From contig JARUXA010000013.1 in assembly GCA_030433805.1 (NCBI GenBank), forward strand, positions 88,343 to 152,342: a stretch of DNA of 64,000 nucleotides. The letters run 5' to 3'. Both the position numbers and the translations under genes were made by a program. Under the pieces are notes generated by a model. The model was given only the letters and a program-made list of their open reading frames with translations, made no database searches and had not been told where the DNA came from. This DNA comes from Sphingomonas sp. PsM26. GTDB taxonomy: Bacteria; Pseudomonadota; Alphaproteobacteria; Sphingomonadales; Sphingomonadaceae. Below are positions 1 through 8,220 of this stretch, in pieces (within the stretch, counting starts at the first letter, position 1; every line of letters begins with the position of its first letter).

Positions 1-261
1 AGGCGTGCCGTCGCGCATTTGGAGCAACAGCGCCTGCGGCAGTCGTCCGCCGTCTAGCGGGGGCGGCACGTCCACCGCTGCCCAGTCGATCGCCTCGCCC
101 CCAGCCAGCGTCTCGGCTGGCGAGAGGGAGGGATAGGGCACGTAGAGCATCACCAGCCCGGACAGAAACCACATCGCGAAGAACAGGCAGCTGGCGATGC
201 CGATCCAGCGATGAACGAGGTACAGCCAGCGCCGGGCGGTCTTGCCAAGCGTTGGCCGCAT
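1..261 (-). CDS. PepSY-associated membrane protein, partial
   Basis: The first 87 codons are present and the gene runs off the window. The N-terminus has a short basic leader (MRPTLGKTARRW), then LVHRWIGIASCLFFAMWF, a hydrophobic segment followed by SGLVMLYVPYPSLS. The W-x-x-LVHRWIG pattern followed by a first membrane helix and a periplasmic stretch is typical of PepSY-associated TM proteins, which often sit beside TonB-dependent receptors and are thought to help metal or siderophore handling at the inner membrane. It starts 7 nt after the receptor stop codon, so the two are very likely co-transcribed from the riboswitch-controlled promoter. The exact substrate cannot be judged from this fragment. 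Confidence 0.75.
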   Translation of the reverse strand, partial: MRPTLGKTARRWLYLVHRWIGIASCLFFAMWFLSGLVMLYVPYPSLSPAETLAGGEAIDWAAVDVPPPLDGGRLPQALLLQMRDGTP

Positions 262-268
262 GAGGGCG

Positions 269-2440
269 TTAAAAGCTGGCACGAAGCGACACGTCGATTG
301 AGCGGGGACGACCAAGAACCCACTGCTGGTTGTTGTACGTGCTGATTGCATAATCCCGGTCGAACAGGTTGTAGGCGTGGATATCGACCGCGAGGCGTGG
401 CGTCACCGCATAGGAAAGCGTGGCATCGACCGTGGTGTAGCTGGGGACGCGGAAGCTGTTGGCGTTGTCCGAATAGCGTCGTCCAACGTAGCGCAGCCCG
501 GCGCGTGCCTGAAGCGCGTGCGTCGCGTTCCAGCGCAGCCAGAGATTGGCGAGAGTCTCGGGCACGTCCGGCGGGGTATTGCCGTTGAAGCTCGAACCGC
601 CGGAGACGAAGTCGTCGAACGTCGCGTCGAGCACGCTGCCGTTTGCATCGATCCCGACACCGTAAGGCAGATCGAGCGACACTGCGGCCTCGATGCCCTT
701 GGCCAATCGCTGGCCGACCTGCTCGACCGGGCTCGCCGGGGTGAGCTGCGCCAGCAAGCGCTTCTTGACGATGCGATAGGCGGCGAGCGTCGCGGTACCA
801 TGTCCGTCGAGGAACACCGCCTTGGCACCGACTTCAACCTGATCGCCGACCGCGTTGCTGAACTGCACCTGCCCGGTCGAATAGGTGGTCAGCGTCCCCA
901 GCGGGTCCACGCCGGTGGCATATTGCGCATAGAGCGACACCGTCGGGATCGGCTGATAGACGCTCCCGACCCGCCAGGTCACGTTATGCAGCCGCTTGTC
1001 GAGCGCGAACGTCTCGGTGCTGACGCCGCCTGGATAGTCGATCGACCAGCGGCGGATCTTGTCGCGCTCGTAGCGCACGCCACCGACGATCGAGACGTGC
1101 GTGCCGAGCTTCAGCCTGTCCTCGGCAAAGACCGCATATTCGGTGGTGCGTGTGCGATAACGCGGTGCGATGCCCTGTGTGTCGACGATCAGACCGGGAC
1201 CGAACGCCGCGGGATCGACCTCCGAAATCTGGGGATCAGACCCGAAATTGTGTGAATAGGTCAGTTTGATGAGGTTGACGTCGAAGTCCACGACAAGGTC
1301 GTTGCGGACGCCATCAGCAACGTCCGTCCTGAGCGTCACGCTGCCCTGATCGCCCCACTGCGTCTGGTCGTGGACGATACCGGTCATGTCGGTGCGGAGG
1401 ATGCGGCCGGGTGTGCCGGTGTTGCCGCTGCCGCTGGAACAGACGCCGTCTGCGGCGATCCAGCAATAGCTTTCGAGATTGAGCCACGACCGTTTGGAAG
1501 TCAGGCGATAGGCCTGGTTGCTGACGCTGACCGCATCGCTTGGCGTCCAGTCGACCTGCAGGCTGGTGCGGTTGTCGCGGTAGCGGATGAAGCCGTCGCG
1601 TGTGTTGTAGTTGCGGTCCCGGATGCGGTCGTCGAGCCGTCCCTTGACCAGCGGCGTGCCGAAATAGCGCATCGGCTTCTGGTCGCCGTAATCGTCGCGC
1701 GCGGTGACGACGAGCGTGTCGGTCGGCGCCCAGCGCAGCGTGCCCGAGACGGCATGGCTGCGCGACTGGCCGCGATCAACATAGCCGTCGGACCGACGAT
1801 AGCTGCCGTCGACACGATAGGACAGGCGCTCGGTGATCGGCCCCCCTGCGCCTGCCGCGACATGAAAGCTGTCTTGCGAGCCATAGCCGATCTCGCCTTC
1901 CATTTGCGTACGCTGCGTATCGGGTTTGCGCATCAGGACATTCACCGCGCCGCCAAGCGCGCCCTGGCCGTAGAGCACCGAAGCCGGACCACTCAGGATG
2001 TCGATCCGTTCGACCATCCACGGATCGGTCGGAAAGGTGATCGTGCCCGCAGCCGGGAACAGCCGTACGCCGTCGATCAGTTGGAGCACGGATCCCTGAC
2101 CGCTAAAGCCCCGCGCGGCGAGCGCGGTGCCGCCATTGCCGGGATTGCCAGCGTTGCTGATGCCCGGTGCGCGGCTTGTCGCGTCGATCACCGACATGTC
2201 GCCGCGCGCGCGGATCGTGGCGCCATCGATGACCGAGATTGTCGCGGGGGTTTCGAGCGGCGTGAGGCGCAGGCGGCTACCGGTCTGATTTGGCGTGGTT
2301 AGCGTGTCGCGGGCATGCTGGCCGATAACCAGAATATCCTCATTGTCGGTGGCAAGCAAAGACTGAGCGTTGAGCGGTGCTGCCAAAACAGGCGACAGCA
2401 AAGCGCCCGCGAACGCGAGGCGAGACAATAGGAACGGCAT
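269..2440 (-). CDS. TonB-dependent receptor under cobalamin riboswitch control
   Basis: This is an outer-membrane receptor of 723 aa. It has a signal peptide (MPFLLSRLAFAGALL...LNAQS), a TonB-box-like EDILVIG, a plug domain (RLTPLETPATISVIDG, then LSGPASVLYGQGALGG) and a long beta-barrel ending in an aromatic C-terminus (DVSLRASF). The plug resembles the siderophore receptor class (TIGR01783-like). An upstream in-frame ATG would give a longer protein, but that extension reads straight through the 3' end of the cobalamin riboswitch and is not protein-like, so the ATG at 2440 with the signal peptide is preferred. The riboswitch makes cobalamin, a cobinamide or a cobalt chelate the likely cargo, whatever the sequence class. 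The PepSY-type gene follows directly. Confidence 0.88.
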   Translation of the reverse strand: MPFLLSRLAFAGALLSPVLAAPLNAQSLLATDNEDILVIGQHARDTLTTPNQTGSRLRLTPLETPATISVIDGATIRARGDMSVIDATSRAPGISNAGNPGNGGTALAARGFSGQGSVLQLIDGVRLFPAAGTITFPTDPWMVERIDILSGPASVLYGQGALGGAVNVLMRKPDTQRTQMEGEIGYGSQDSFHVAAGAGGPITERLSYRVDGSYRRSDGYVDRGQSRSHAVSGTLRWAPTDTLVVTARDDYGDQKPMRYFGTPLVKGRLDDRIRDRNYNTRDGFIRYRDNRTSLQVDWTPSDAVSVSNQAYRLTSKRSWLNLESYCWIAADGVCSSGSGNTGTPGRILRTDMTGIVHDQTQWGDQGSVTLRTDVADGVRNDLVVDFDVNLIKLTYSHNFGSDPQISEVDPAAFGPGLIVDTQGIAPRYRTRTTEYAVFAEDRLKLGTHVSIVGGVRYERDKIRRWSIDYPGGVSTETFALDKRLHNVTWRVGSVYQPIPTVSLYAQYATGVDPLGTLTTYSTGQVQFSNAVGDQVEVGAKAVFLDGHGTATLAAYRIVKKRLLAQLTPASPVEQVGQRLAKGIEAAVSLDLPYGVGIDANGSVLDATFDDFVSGGSSFNGNTPPDVPETLANLWLRWNATHALQARAGLRYVGRRYSDNANSFRVPSYTTVDATLSYAVTPRLAVDIHAYNLFDRDYAISTYNNQQWVLGRPRSIDVSLRASF

Positions 2441-2621
2441 TACGGTAACCCCCGGGGCGTCGAGCGAACCCGGCAAGGACCTCCCGCGAACGGCCGACAT
2501 CCGCGCCAGCCGGACGCCATTGCGACCGGCACGCATGCCCGTGCGGTCCCCACCGCACACGTCGTCGCTCGACGGAGTACCGTGCCGCGGCCACCCCCTG
2601 GGCCAGGCAAGAGCGACCAGA

Positions 2622-2835
2622 CGCCGGCAGGTCTCCTGGCTCACGGGTCATCACACGATGCACGGCCTTCCCAGGCCTTGCGTGACATCACGACCGGCCC
2701 AGTGGCTGCTCCTTCCGAACAAGGAAGAAGCGAAATGCATCGCGCTCGCCGCTTACAGTTGCAGGGACAGCCTCGGCTTCAGGTGGCGAGCCACCCTCAC
2801 CGCGTTCCCTTTTAAGCCCCTTTCGGGGCACCGAC
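2622..2835 (-). promoter_or_regulatory. Cobalamin (AdoCbl) riboswitch
   Basis: Read on the minus strand, this stretch has the class-defining blocks in order: CGGTGCCCC...TTAAAAGGGAA at the 5' end (about 2833-2805), the core CCCTGCAACTGTAAGC (about 2766-2751), AGCCACTG (about 2705-2698), and the 3' B12 box GAGCCAGGAGACCTGCC (2642-2626). This order and spacing match the known cobalamin riboswitch. About 180 nt separate it from the receptor start at 2440. That leader contains further GC-rich inverted segments that could serve as the expression platform. High cobalamin would be expected to shut off the receptor and the PepSY-type gene. Confidence 0.95.
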
Positions 2836-3261
2836 GCGATCATGCCGGCCTCTTCACTTGGAACAGGTCAGCGGAGACGGTGTATCCTGACGAAGTCCAT
2901 CCGGCAATCGCTCGAAGCGACTATTGCAAAGGTCCAGACGGAAGTAGGTGGTCCTCAACAAATGGTGGGAGTTGGGAACGGGCGCATGCATCACGATGTC
3001 AAGGTCTGGGGCATTGCTGCATTACGGAGTGTCTGACCCGACAGCGACTCAGGCTTGGTCAGCAAACCGAACACCGAAATCGAATGCTTTATTGTTAGCA
3101 TGTCACGGACTCACTCGGGCTGTGCGCGACTAGTCGCGTGCAGACGACGATGTCCCAAATGCAGGTATTCCTCGATTAGTCTGCTACCGGCCAAGACGTA
3201 TTTGCTGATGGCATCCCGCCTGATACGTATCATCGTCACAACTCATTACGAGGTCACCGCG

Positions 3262-3477
3262 ATGAACGGCATGGATATTGACACGGTCATACATGACACA
3301 CGCGCGGTGGCGGAGCGTAAGCTGTCGCGTGGCTTCATCGCGCGTATGAAAACCATTTGTCCAAGGTGTGAGCGCCACGATCCGCGCTTGGCCTGTTGGC
3401 GGAAATTGAAACATCGAGGGCGCAAAGTCGCGTCGCAAGAGGGACGCTCGATTGGGCGCCCCATGCTCAACTTATGA
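3262..3477 (+). CDS. Small hypothetical protein, doubtful
   Basis: This 71-aa frame starts MNGMDIDTVIHDTRAVAE and is preceded by GAGG 8 nt upstream of the ATG. It contains a CPRCERHDPRLAC segment, which puts three cysteines and a histidine in a possible metal-binding pattern, and a basic tail (KLKHRGRK). I recognise no family. It lies in a gap rich in repeats and could be chance. The ribosome-binding site and the CxxC motif are the only supports. Confidence 0.25.
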   Translation: MNGMDIDTVIHDTRAVAERKLSRGFIARMKTICPRCERHDPRLACWRKLKHRGRKVASQEGRSIGRPMLNL

Positions 3478-3768
3478 GTGGTCGGTTTCTAAAGTTCTGA
3501 ATCTCGTCACCATAGTGAAAACTGCTTTTCAAAATGGTGACCCCTACGGGAGACGTCATCCCGCGGATTAATCCAATAAAAACAATAGCCTGGCAAAAGG
3601 CCTGATCAGGTATTTCGTAGCATTTGTAGCACCTAATTGTAGCGGGCGACAGGTCAATTTAAACCGAGCCATGTCCTTGGTCCATGCAATTGGCCCGGTG
3701 GCGCGGCAACTTCATCGGTCGCGCTTTAATGGGGGCGCTGTCGGGGTGAAGGGGTGGATAGCGGTCGG

Positions 3769-3903
3769 TCCGCTTTTGGGTGACGATCGTCGTAACCGGA
3801 CGTTCGTTCAGGCGGAGGGCAAGGGTTCCAACCAGCAGCCTTTTGGGTGGAAAGCGGAACGGCCGCTTTCGGGTGGAGATCGGCATAAGAGGACGTTCGT
3901 TCA
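3769..3903. repeat. Two related 42-bp units, 93 bp apart
   Basis: Units at 3769-3810 and 3862-3903 share the plan CCGCTTT(T/C)GGGTG, about 16 variable bases, then GGACGTTCGTTCA. The last block is the reverse complement of the left end (TGAACGAACG...) of the dispersed 60-bp repeat found elsewhere in the window. The first block resembles that repeat's right end (CCGCTTCTGGGTC). The two ends therefore appear here in rearranged relative orientation. Further TTTTGGGTG blocks lie at about 3841 and 3933. Confidence 0.6.
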
Positions 3904-4195
3904 GAGACCTGGGCAGGGGGACTACACTGCCATTTTGGGTGATGGCGTGGACGCCCCCCCCCCCGGCGGCATCGATGTGCGAAAGTGGGTTGTCCCAATC
4001 AATAAGGCACGGAGGGGGGCGACTAGACGCCGTGATCAACATGTTCATGTTAGTAACAAAAGCAGGCAGCGGTGGTACGTGTCAGAGCGGGCGGCAAGCT
4101 ACCAAGTCAGGCGCGACTAGGCGGGGTTATGAAGCTCTCAATACCATGCGACCGAACCCCACGGTAACGATCTTTGGTCGAAGTCCAGTGAACGC

Positions 4196-4231
4196 AAAAA
4201 GGGGCGCGCCGCAATGACTGCGGCACGCCCC
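4196..4231 (-). terminator. Rho-independent terminator of the PEPxxWA-like gene
   Basis: On the minus strand, 13-bp arms (GGGGCGTGCCGCA and TGCGGCGCGCCCC, one wobble pair) enclose a 5-nt loop at 4201-4231 and are followed directly by TTTTT (4200-4196). It lies 27 nt after the stop codon of the 4258-4950 gene. Confidence 0.85.
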
Positions 4232-4257
4232 TCCCGAGCAGCAAAGCCACCACGCGT

Positions 4258-4950
4258 TCAGGCGAAGCGGACGCCCGTGGCGCGACGGCGATAGCGCAAA
4301 CTGCCACCGATCAGGCCGAAGCCCGCCAGCATCATGGCCCAGGTCGCGGTCTCGGGCACGGCGGCGACCGGTGCCGCCATGCTGGTGAAGCGGAAGTTCG
4401 CGTCGCAGATGTTGCGCGAGCATATCGTGTCGCCTGCGTTGTTCCGGATCACTGCGCCGCCCGCATAGGCATCGTTCGCGGTATCGTTCGCGGGGTTGGT
4501 CGCAGCAGCGGTGTTCGGGCTGAACACCAGCGCGAGATACGATGCGGACGTCGTTACCACCGCACTATAGGTCTCCCCGGGGGTCAGCGCGACGCTGCCG
4601 CTGAAGACGTCATAGTAAGCAAAGGACGGGTTCGTCCGGAATTGCAGGCCGTTCAGCAGCGTCGTGCTGCTCGCCAACGTCGCGCCGCCCGACGAAAGAA
4701 GCGAGAAGGTGACGCTGGCGCTGGTGTTGGCCCGAACGCTCGAGGCGAACTGGAAAGCGAACCCGGTCAGCAGCGAGTCGCTGGTGCTGAACGTCTGGCC
4801 CATCGACGTCGCGCCATTGACGGTAACGCCGTTGCTAAGGATGGCGCCGGTCCGCACGCCGGTGACACCGCCGAAAGTCGTTGCCGCGGATGCTGAGCCC
4901 GCGGTGCAGGCGAGGAGTGCAGCGGAAAGACAAGCAAGCGAACGAATCAT
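4258..4950 (-). CDS. PEPxxWA-type C-terminal sorting domain protein
   Basis: This is an exported protein of 230 aa. The ATG at 4950 is chosen because AGGGG lies about 9 nt upstream and the product then begins with a signal peptide (MIRSLACLSAALLACTAGSASA). The middle is a Ser/Thr/Ala/Gly-rich beta-type domain (TFSLLSSGGATLASSTT; YSAVVTTSASYLALVFSP) with no enzyme motif. The C-terminus is VPETATWAMMLAGFGLIGGSLRYRRR, split here as the motif VPETATWAMM, a membrane helix and a basic tail. This is the tripartite PEP-CTERM layout in its alphaproteobacterial PEPxxWA form, with the second P of PEP replaced by T. Such proteins are thought to be processed by exosortase and displayed or secreted with exopolysaccharide. 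A terminator follows. Confidence 0.85.
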   Translation of the reverse strand: MIRSLACLSAALLACTAGSASAATTFGGVTGVRTGAILSNGVTVNGATSMGQTFSTSDSLLTGFAFQFASSVRANTSASVTFSLLSSGGATLASSTTLLNGLQFRTNPSFAYYDVFSGSVALTPGETYSAVVTTSASYLALVFSPNTAAATNPANDTANDAYAGGAVIRNNAGDTICSRNICDANFRFTSMAAPVAAVPETATWAMMLAGFGLIGGSLRYRRRATGVRFA

Positions 4951-5285
4951 GAGAAAAACCCCTAAACAGCGATACATACTGTAGCAGTTTGAGTCCCTAT
5001 CCGCGGTTTGTTTCAGTTAGGCGACAGCGGTCCGGGATATTCTTCAACGGTACGACGGTCGCATGTCCCGTTAGTCAGACATTCGAAACAATGCTCACGC
5101 AACGGGACGATGGCTTGCCGCAGCGCCGGTTTCGATACATGTTAAAATACGGTTTATGAAGCATTTTTCACATCTGTGTCACATGCGCCTCGTAGCCGGC
5201 AAATCCAGCGCGTGATTGCGGACCTTTGCACCGAACGAGTCGGATGCGTGGGTCGGCAGAGTTAAGGCGACAGGGGAGTAAGGCG

Positions 5286-8171
5286 TTGACAACCACCTAT
5301 TGGAATCTCGGCAGCAGCGACCTTCTGCAGGATTGGTCGAACCTCGGGCTGATCACCAGCAACAACGATTGGTCGGGCGTGCCGTCGATCATGGGCTTCC
5401 GGGGCGACGGCCTGCTATCGGGCACGGGCGTCGATCCGCGCACCGTCACCGGTACCAGCACGGTGGTCAGCGTCAGCGCCAATCAGGCCAACCCCATTAC
5501 CTTCACGACCGGCGGCGTCGCCGAGTTCCAGATCGCCAATCCGACGATCGGCCTCACCGGATCGGGCACCGCAGCCGCACCCTATCTCGCGCTGTATCTT
5601 GATGCGACCGGGCGACAGGGCGTCACGCTGTCATTCACGCTGCGTGATCTCGAAAATGGCGTCGACAATGCGGTCCAGCAGGTCGCGGTGCAATATCGTC
5701 TCGGCGACACCGGGGCGTGGTCAAACGTCCCGGGCGGCTATGTCGCCGATGCGACGTCCGGCCCCAACAGCTTCGGCGCGGATATCCCCGTTTCGGTAAC
5801 GCTGCCGTCCGACGCTAACAATGCCGCGACGCTGCAGGTCCGCGTGATCACGACCAACGCAGTCGGCAATGACGAATGGGTCGGGGTCGACGACATCAAG
5901 GTCACCAGCAACGGCAGCGTCGGGGTCGTCCCCGGCGTGCTGAGCATCAGCGACGCGAGCACGACCGAGGGCGACGCGGGGAGCCAGATGATCGACTTCA
6001 CCGTCTCGCGCGTTGGCGGCGCGAGCGGCGCGGTCGAGGCGACCTATTCCGTCCTGCTGCCCGGCGGCAATGGCGGCGCGGACGCCAACGACTTCGGCAC
6101 GACCGCCTTCACCGGCGTCGTCTCGTTCGCCGACGGCCAGTCGACCGCGACGATCTCGCTCCCTGTGCTGGGCGACCACGCGCCCGAGCCGAACGAGACG
6201 TTCAGCATCACCCTGTCGAACGCGACCGGCGGCGCGACGATCGACCGCGCGACCGCGACCGGCACGATCCTCAATGACGACATCCTGCCGCTCCAGATCG
6301 GCCAGATCCAGGGCGAAGGGCAACGCTCTGCGTTCGAGGGCCAGACGATCGTGACCGAGGGGATCATCACCGCGGTCGACAGCAACGGCTTCTACATTCA
6401 GGACAGGGGCGACGGGAACAGCCGTACGTCGGACGCGGTGTTCGTCTTTACCGGTGCCGCGCCGCAGGACGTCTTTCTCGGCGACCTCGTCTCGGTGCAG
6501 GGCGTCGTGAACGAGTTCCGCGCGGGAACGGGCGGCCTGTCGGTCACCCAGATCAGCGCGCCGATCGTCAACTTCGTCGCGTCCGACTATCAGCTCCCCG
6601 ACGCGGTGCTGATCGGCGAGGGTGGGCTCACCCCGCCGAGCCGCGTGATCGATAACGATGGCCTCACCAGCTACGACCCCACCACCGACGGGATCGATTT
6701 CTGGGAATCGCTCGAGGGGATGCGCGTCACGATCGACGCGCCGCTCGTCGTGTCGAACACCACCAGCGACACCTTTGCCGAAACCGACGTCGTGGCGTCG
6801 CTTGGCAAGGGCGCGACCGGGATCAACGATCGCGGCGGGATCACCATTTCGGACGGCGACTTCAACCCGGAGAAGATCCAGCTCCAGGGCGACAGGACGA
6901 TCTTTGCCGGCTTCACCGCGGGCTATTCGGTCGGCGACCAGCTCAGCAGCGTGACCGGCATCGTCAACTATGCCGCCGCGCGCTACGAAGTGCTGGTGAC
7001 CGAGGCGGTCACCGTGACCAAGGACGTATCGCTCGCCAGGGAAGTCACGACGCTGACCGGCGACGCGACGCATCTGTCGATGGCGACTTACAACGTCGAG
7101 AACCTCGATCCGTCGGACGGCAAGTTCGACGTGCTGGCGTCGAACATCGTCTACAACCTGCGCGCTCCCGACATCATCGCGCTCCAGGAGATCCAGGATG
7201 CGGACGGCGCGGGCAACGGCAGCGATTATTCGGGCGTCAAGACCGCGCAGGGCCTGATCGATGCGATCGCGGCGATCGACGGCGGGCGCTATGGCTATGT
7301 CGAAGTCGCGCCGACCGCCAACAACACCACCGGCGGCGAACCCAATGGTAACATCCGCGGCGGCTATCTCTACAATCTCGACCGCGTGACCTATGTCGAG
7401 GGCAGCGCCGAGCTGATCGACGGTCCGGCGTACAACAATACGCGCAAGCCGCTCGTCGCGGACTTCCTGTTCCACGGCGAGACCGTTACCGCGATCAACG
7501 TCCATCTGACGTCGCGCGGGGGCAGCGACCCCTTGTGGGGCGCGACCCAGCCGCCCGCCGATGCCGGTGACGCGGCACGCACCGCGCAGGCCGCCGGGGT
7601 GAAAGCGTATATCAACGCGCATCTCGCGGACGACCCCGACCTCAACATCGCAGTGTTGGGTGACTGGAACGGGTTCGCCTGGGAAGAAGCGCAGACCCAG
7701 CTGACCGATCCCGCAAAGGGCGGTGCCATGACCGATCTGGCCACCTTGCTGTCGGTCGAGGAACGTTACAGCTATATGTTCGAGGGCAACGCGCAGCAGC
7801 TCGACCATATTCTCGTGACCGACTCACTGGCCGCCAACGCGCAATATGATGCGGTCCACATCAACGCGCAGTTTGGCGGGGATCGCCCGACCGATCATGA
7901 TCCTCAGCTTGCCGTGTTCGACTTCGGCAATGTCATCGCACGGACAACTGTGGCGTCGGTCGAGCAGGACAGCGGCATGCACCAGGGTTTCGATTTTGGT
8001 ACCGCACCGGTCGCTGCAACGGCGGATGATGTGTTCGCCTGGGAGCCCGACGCTGTGGCTGCGGTCACGCAGGACGGCGCCGGCAGCACCGCGGGTCCGC
8101 AGGTCGACAGCTTTGGTTACGACCACCACCTGTACGCCCTGACGTCCGTCGATGACATTCATCTGGTGTGA
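5286..8171 (+). CDS. ExeM/NucH-like extracellular nuclease, type I secretion substrate
   Basis: This is a large secreted nuclease of about 961 aa. The start is placed at TTG 5286 because GGGGAG ends 7 nt before it and the product then opens TTTYWNLGSSDLLQDWS, the usual family start. Earlier in-frame ATGs have no ribosome-binding site. In order it has an N-terminal beta-sandwich (about 1-210), a Calx-beta domain (about 216-333, ending GTILNDD), an OB-fold-like segment (about 340-430, VTEGIITAVDSNGFYIQD) and an endonuclease/exonuclease/phosphatase domain (about 598-880). The last has YNVENL, IIALQEIQD, LGDWNGF, DHILVTD and DHDPQL, the metal-binding and catalytic blocks. There is no Sec signal and there are no GGxGxD repeats. 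With the ABC transporter and HlyD adaptor downstream, export by a C-terminal signal (ending DDIHLV) is likely. It would degrade extracellular DNA. Confidence 0.88.
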   Translation: MTTTYWNLGSSDLLQDWSNLGLITSNNDWSGVPSIMGFRGDGLLSGTGVDPRTVTGTSTVVSVSANQANPITFTTGGVAEFQIANPTIGLTGSGTAAAPYLALYLDATGRQGVTLSFTLRDLENGVDNAVQQVAVQYRLGDTGAWSNVPGGYVADATSGPNSFGADIPVSVTLPSDANNAATLQVRVITTNAVGNDEWVGVDDIKVTSNGSVGVVPGVLSISDASTTEGDAGSQMIDFTVSRVGGASGAVEATYSVLLPGGNGGADANDFGTTAFTGVVSFADGQSTATISLPVLGDHAPEPNETFSITLSNATGGATIDRATATGTILNDDILPLQIGQIQGEGQRSAFEGQTIVTEGIITAVDSNGFYIQDRGDGNSRTSDAVFVFTGAAPQDVFLGDLVSVQGVVNEFRAGTGGLSVTQISAPIVNFVASDYQLPDAVLIGEGGLTPPSRVIDNDGLTSYDPTTDGIDFWESLEGMRVTIDAPLVVSNTTSDTFAETDVVASLGKGATGINDRGGITISDGDFNPEKIQLQGDRTIFAGFTAGYSVGDQLSSVTGIVNYAAARYEVLVTEAVTVTKDVSLAREVTTLTGDATHLSMATYNVENLDPSDGKFDVLASNIVYNLRAPDIIALQEIQDADGAGNGSDYSGVKTAQGLIDAIAAIDGGRYGYVEVAPTANNTTGGEPNGNIRGGYLYNLDRVTYVEGSAELIDGPAYNNTRKPLVADFLFHGETVTAINVHLTSRGGSDPLWGATQPPADAGDAARTAQAAGVKAYINAHLADDPDLNIAVLGDWNGFAWEEAQTQLTDPAKGGAMTDLATLLSVEERYSYMFEGNAQQLDHILVTDSLAANAQYDAVHINAQFGGDRPTDHDPQLAVFDFGNVIARTTVASVEQDSGMHQGFDFGTAPVAATADDVFAWEPDAVAAVTQDGAGSTAGPQVDSFGYDHHLYALTSVDDIHLV

Positions 8172-8175
8172 TAAA

Positions 8176-8209
8176 TGCTCCCCCGATTCCGCGAGGGATC
8201 GGGGGAGCA
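8176..8209 (+). promoter_or_regulatory. Intergenic hairpin masking the transporter ribosome-binding site
   Basis: Perfect 12-bp arms TGCTCCCCCGAT (8176-8187) and ATCGGGGGAGCA (8198-8209) enclose a 10-nt loop. It begins 5 nt after the nuclease stop codon. No T-run follows, so it is not a classic terminator. The only purine-rich ribosome-binding sequence before the transporter ATG at 8221 is GGGGGAG (8201-8207), which lies inside the right arm. The hairpin may protect the substrate mRNA, cause partial termination, or lower translation of the transporter. Confidence 0.75.
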
Positions 8210-8220
8210 GCGTATAATCG

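Larger units (their letters stand above)
2836..4195. other. Long gap with repeats, no confident gene
   Basis: About 1.4 kb lies between the riboswitch and the terminator of the PEPxxWA-like gene. It holds one weak small reading frame (3262-3477), a pair of related repeat units (3769-3903) and a run of 11 C at 3954-3964. Open frames here have poor codon character. The promoter of the riboswitch operon should lie just right of 2835 on the minus strand, but I could not pick a convincing -35/-10 pair. Confidence 0.6.

Noticed and set aside
2441..2644. N-terminal extension of the first receptor starting at ATG 2644
   Set aside because: It reads through the 3' B12 box of the riboswitch and its leader and precedes a clear signal peptide start at 2440.
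3769..3903. CRISPR array
   Set aside because: Only two units with dissimilar spacing content, no cas genes, and blocks shared with scattered single repeats elsewhere.
3659..4048. 129-aa minus-strand frame with LNERP twice
   Set aside because: The repeated LNERP comes from the 42-bp repeat units, and the rest is Pro/Arg-rich without protein-like features.
5721..7808. Long open frame antisense to the nuclease gene
   Set aside because: High GC and codon bias open the opposite strand; its sequence is low-complexity (R, D, V, G-rich) with no family match, and the plus-strand nuclease is clear.
8176..8209. Classic rho-independent terminator after the nuclease gene
   Set aside because: The stem is strong but no T-run follows and the transporter start lies 12 nt beyond it, so it is listed as a regulatory hairpin.
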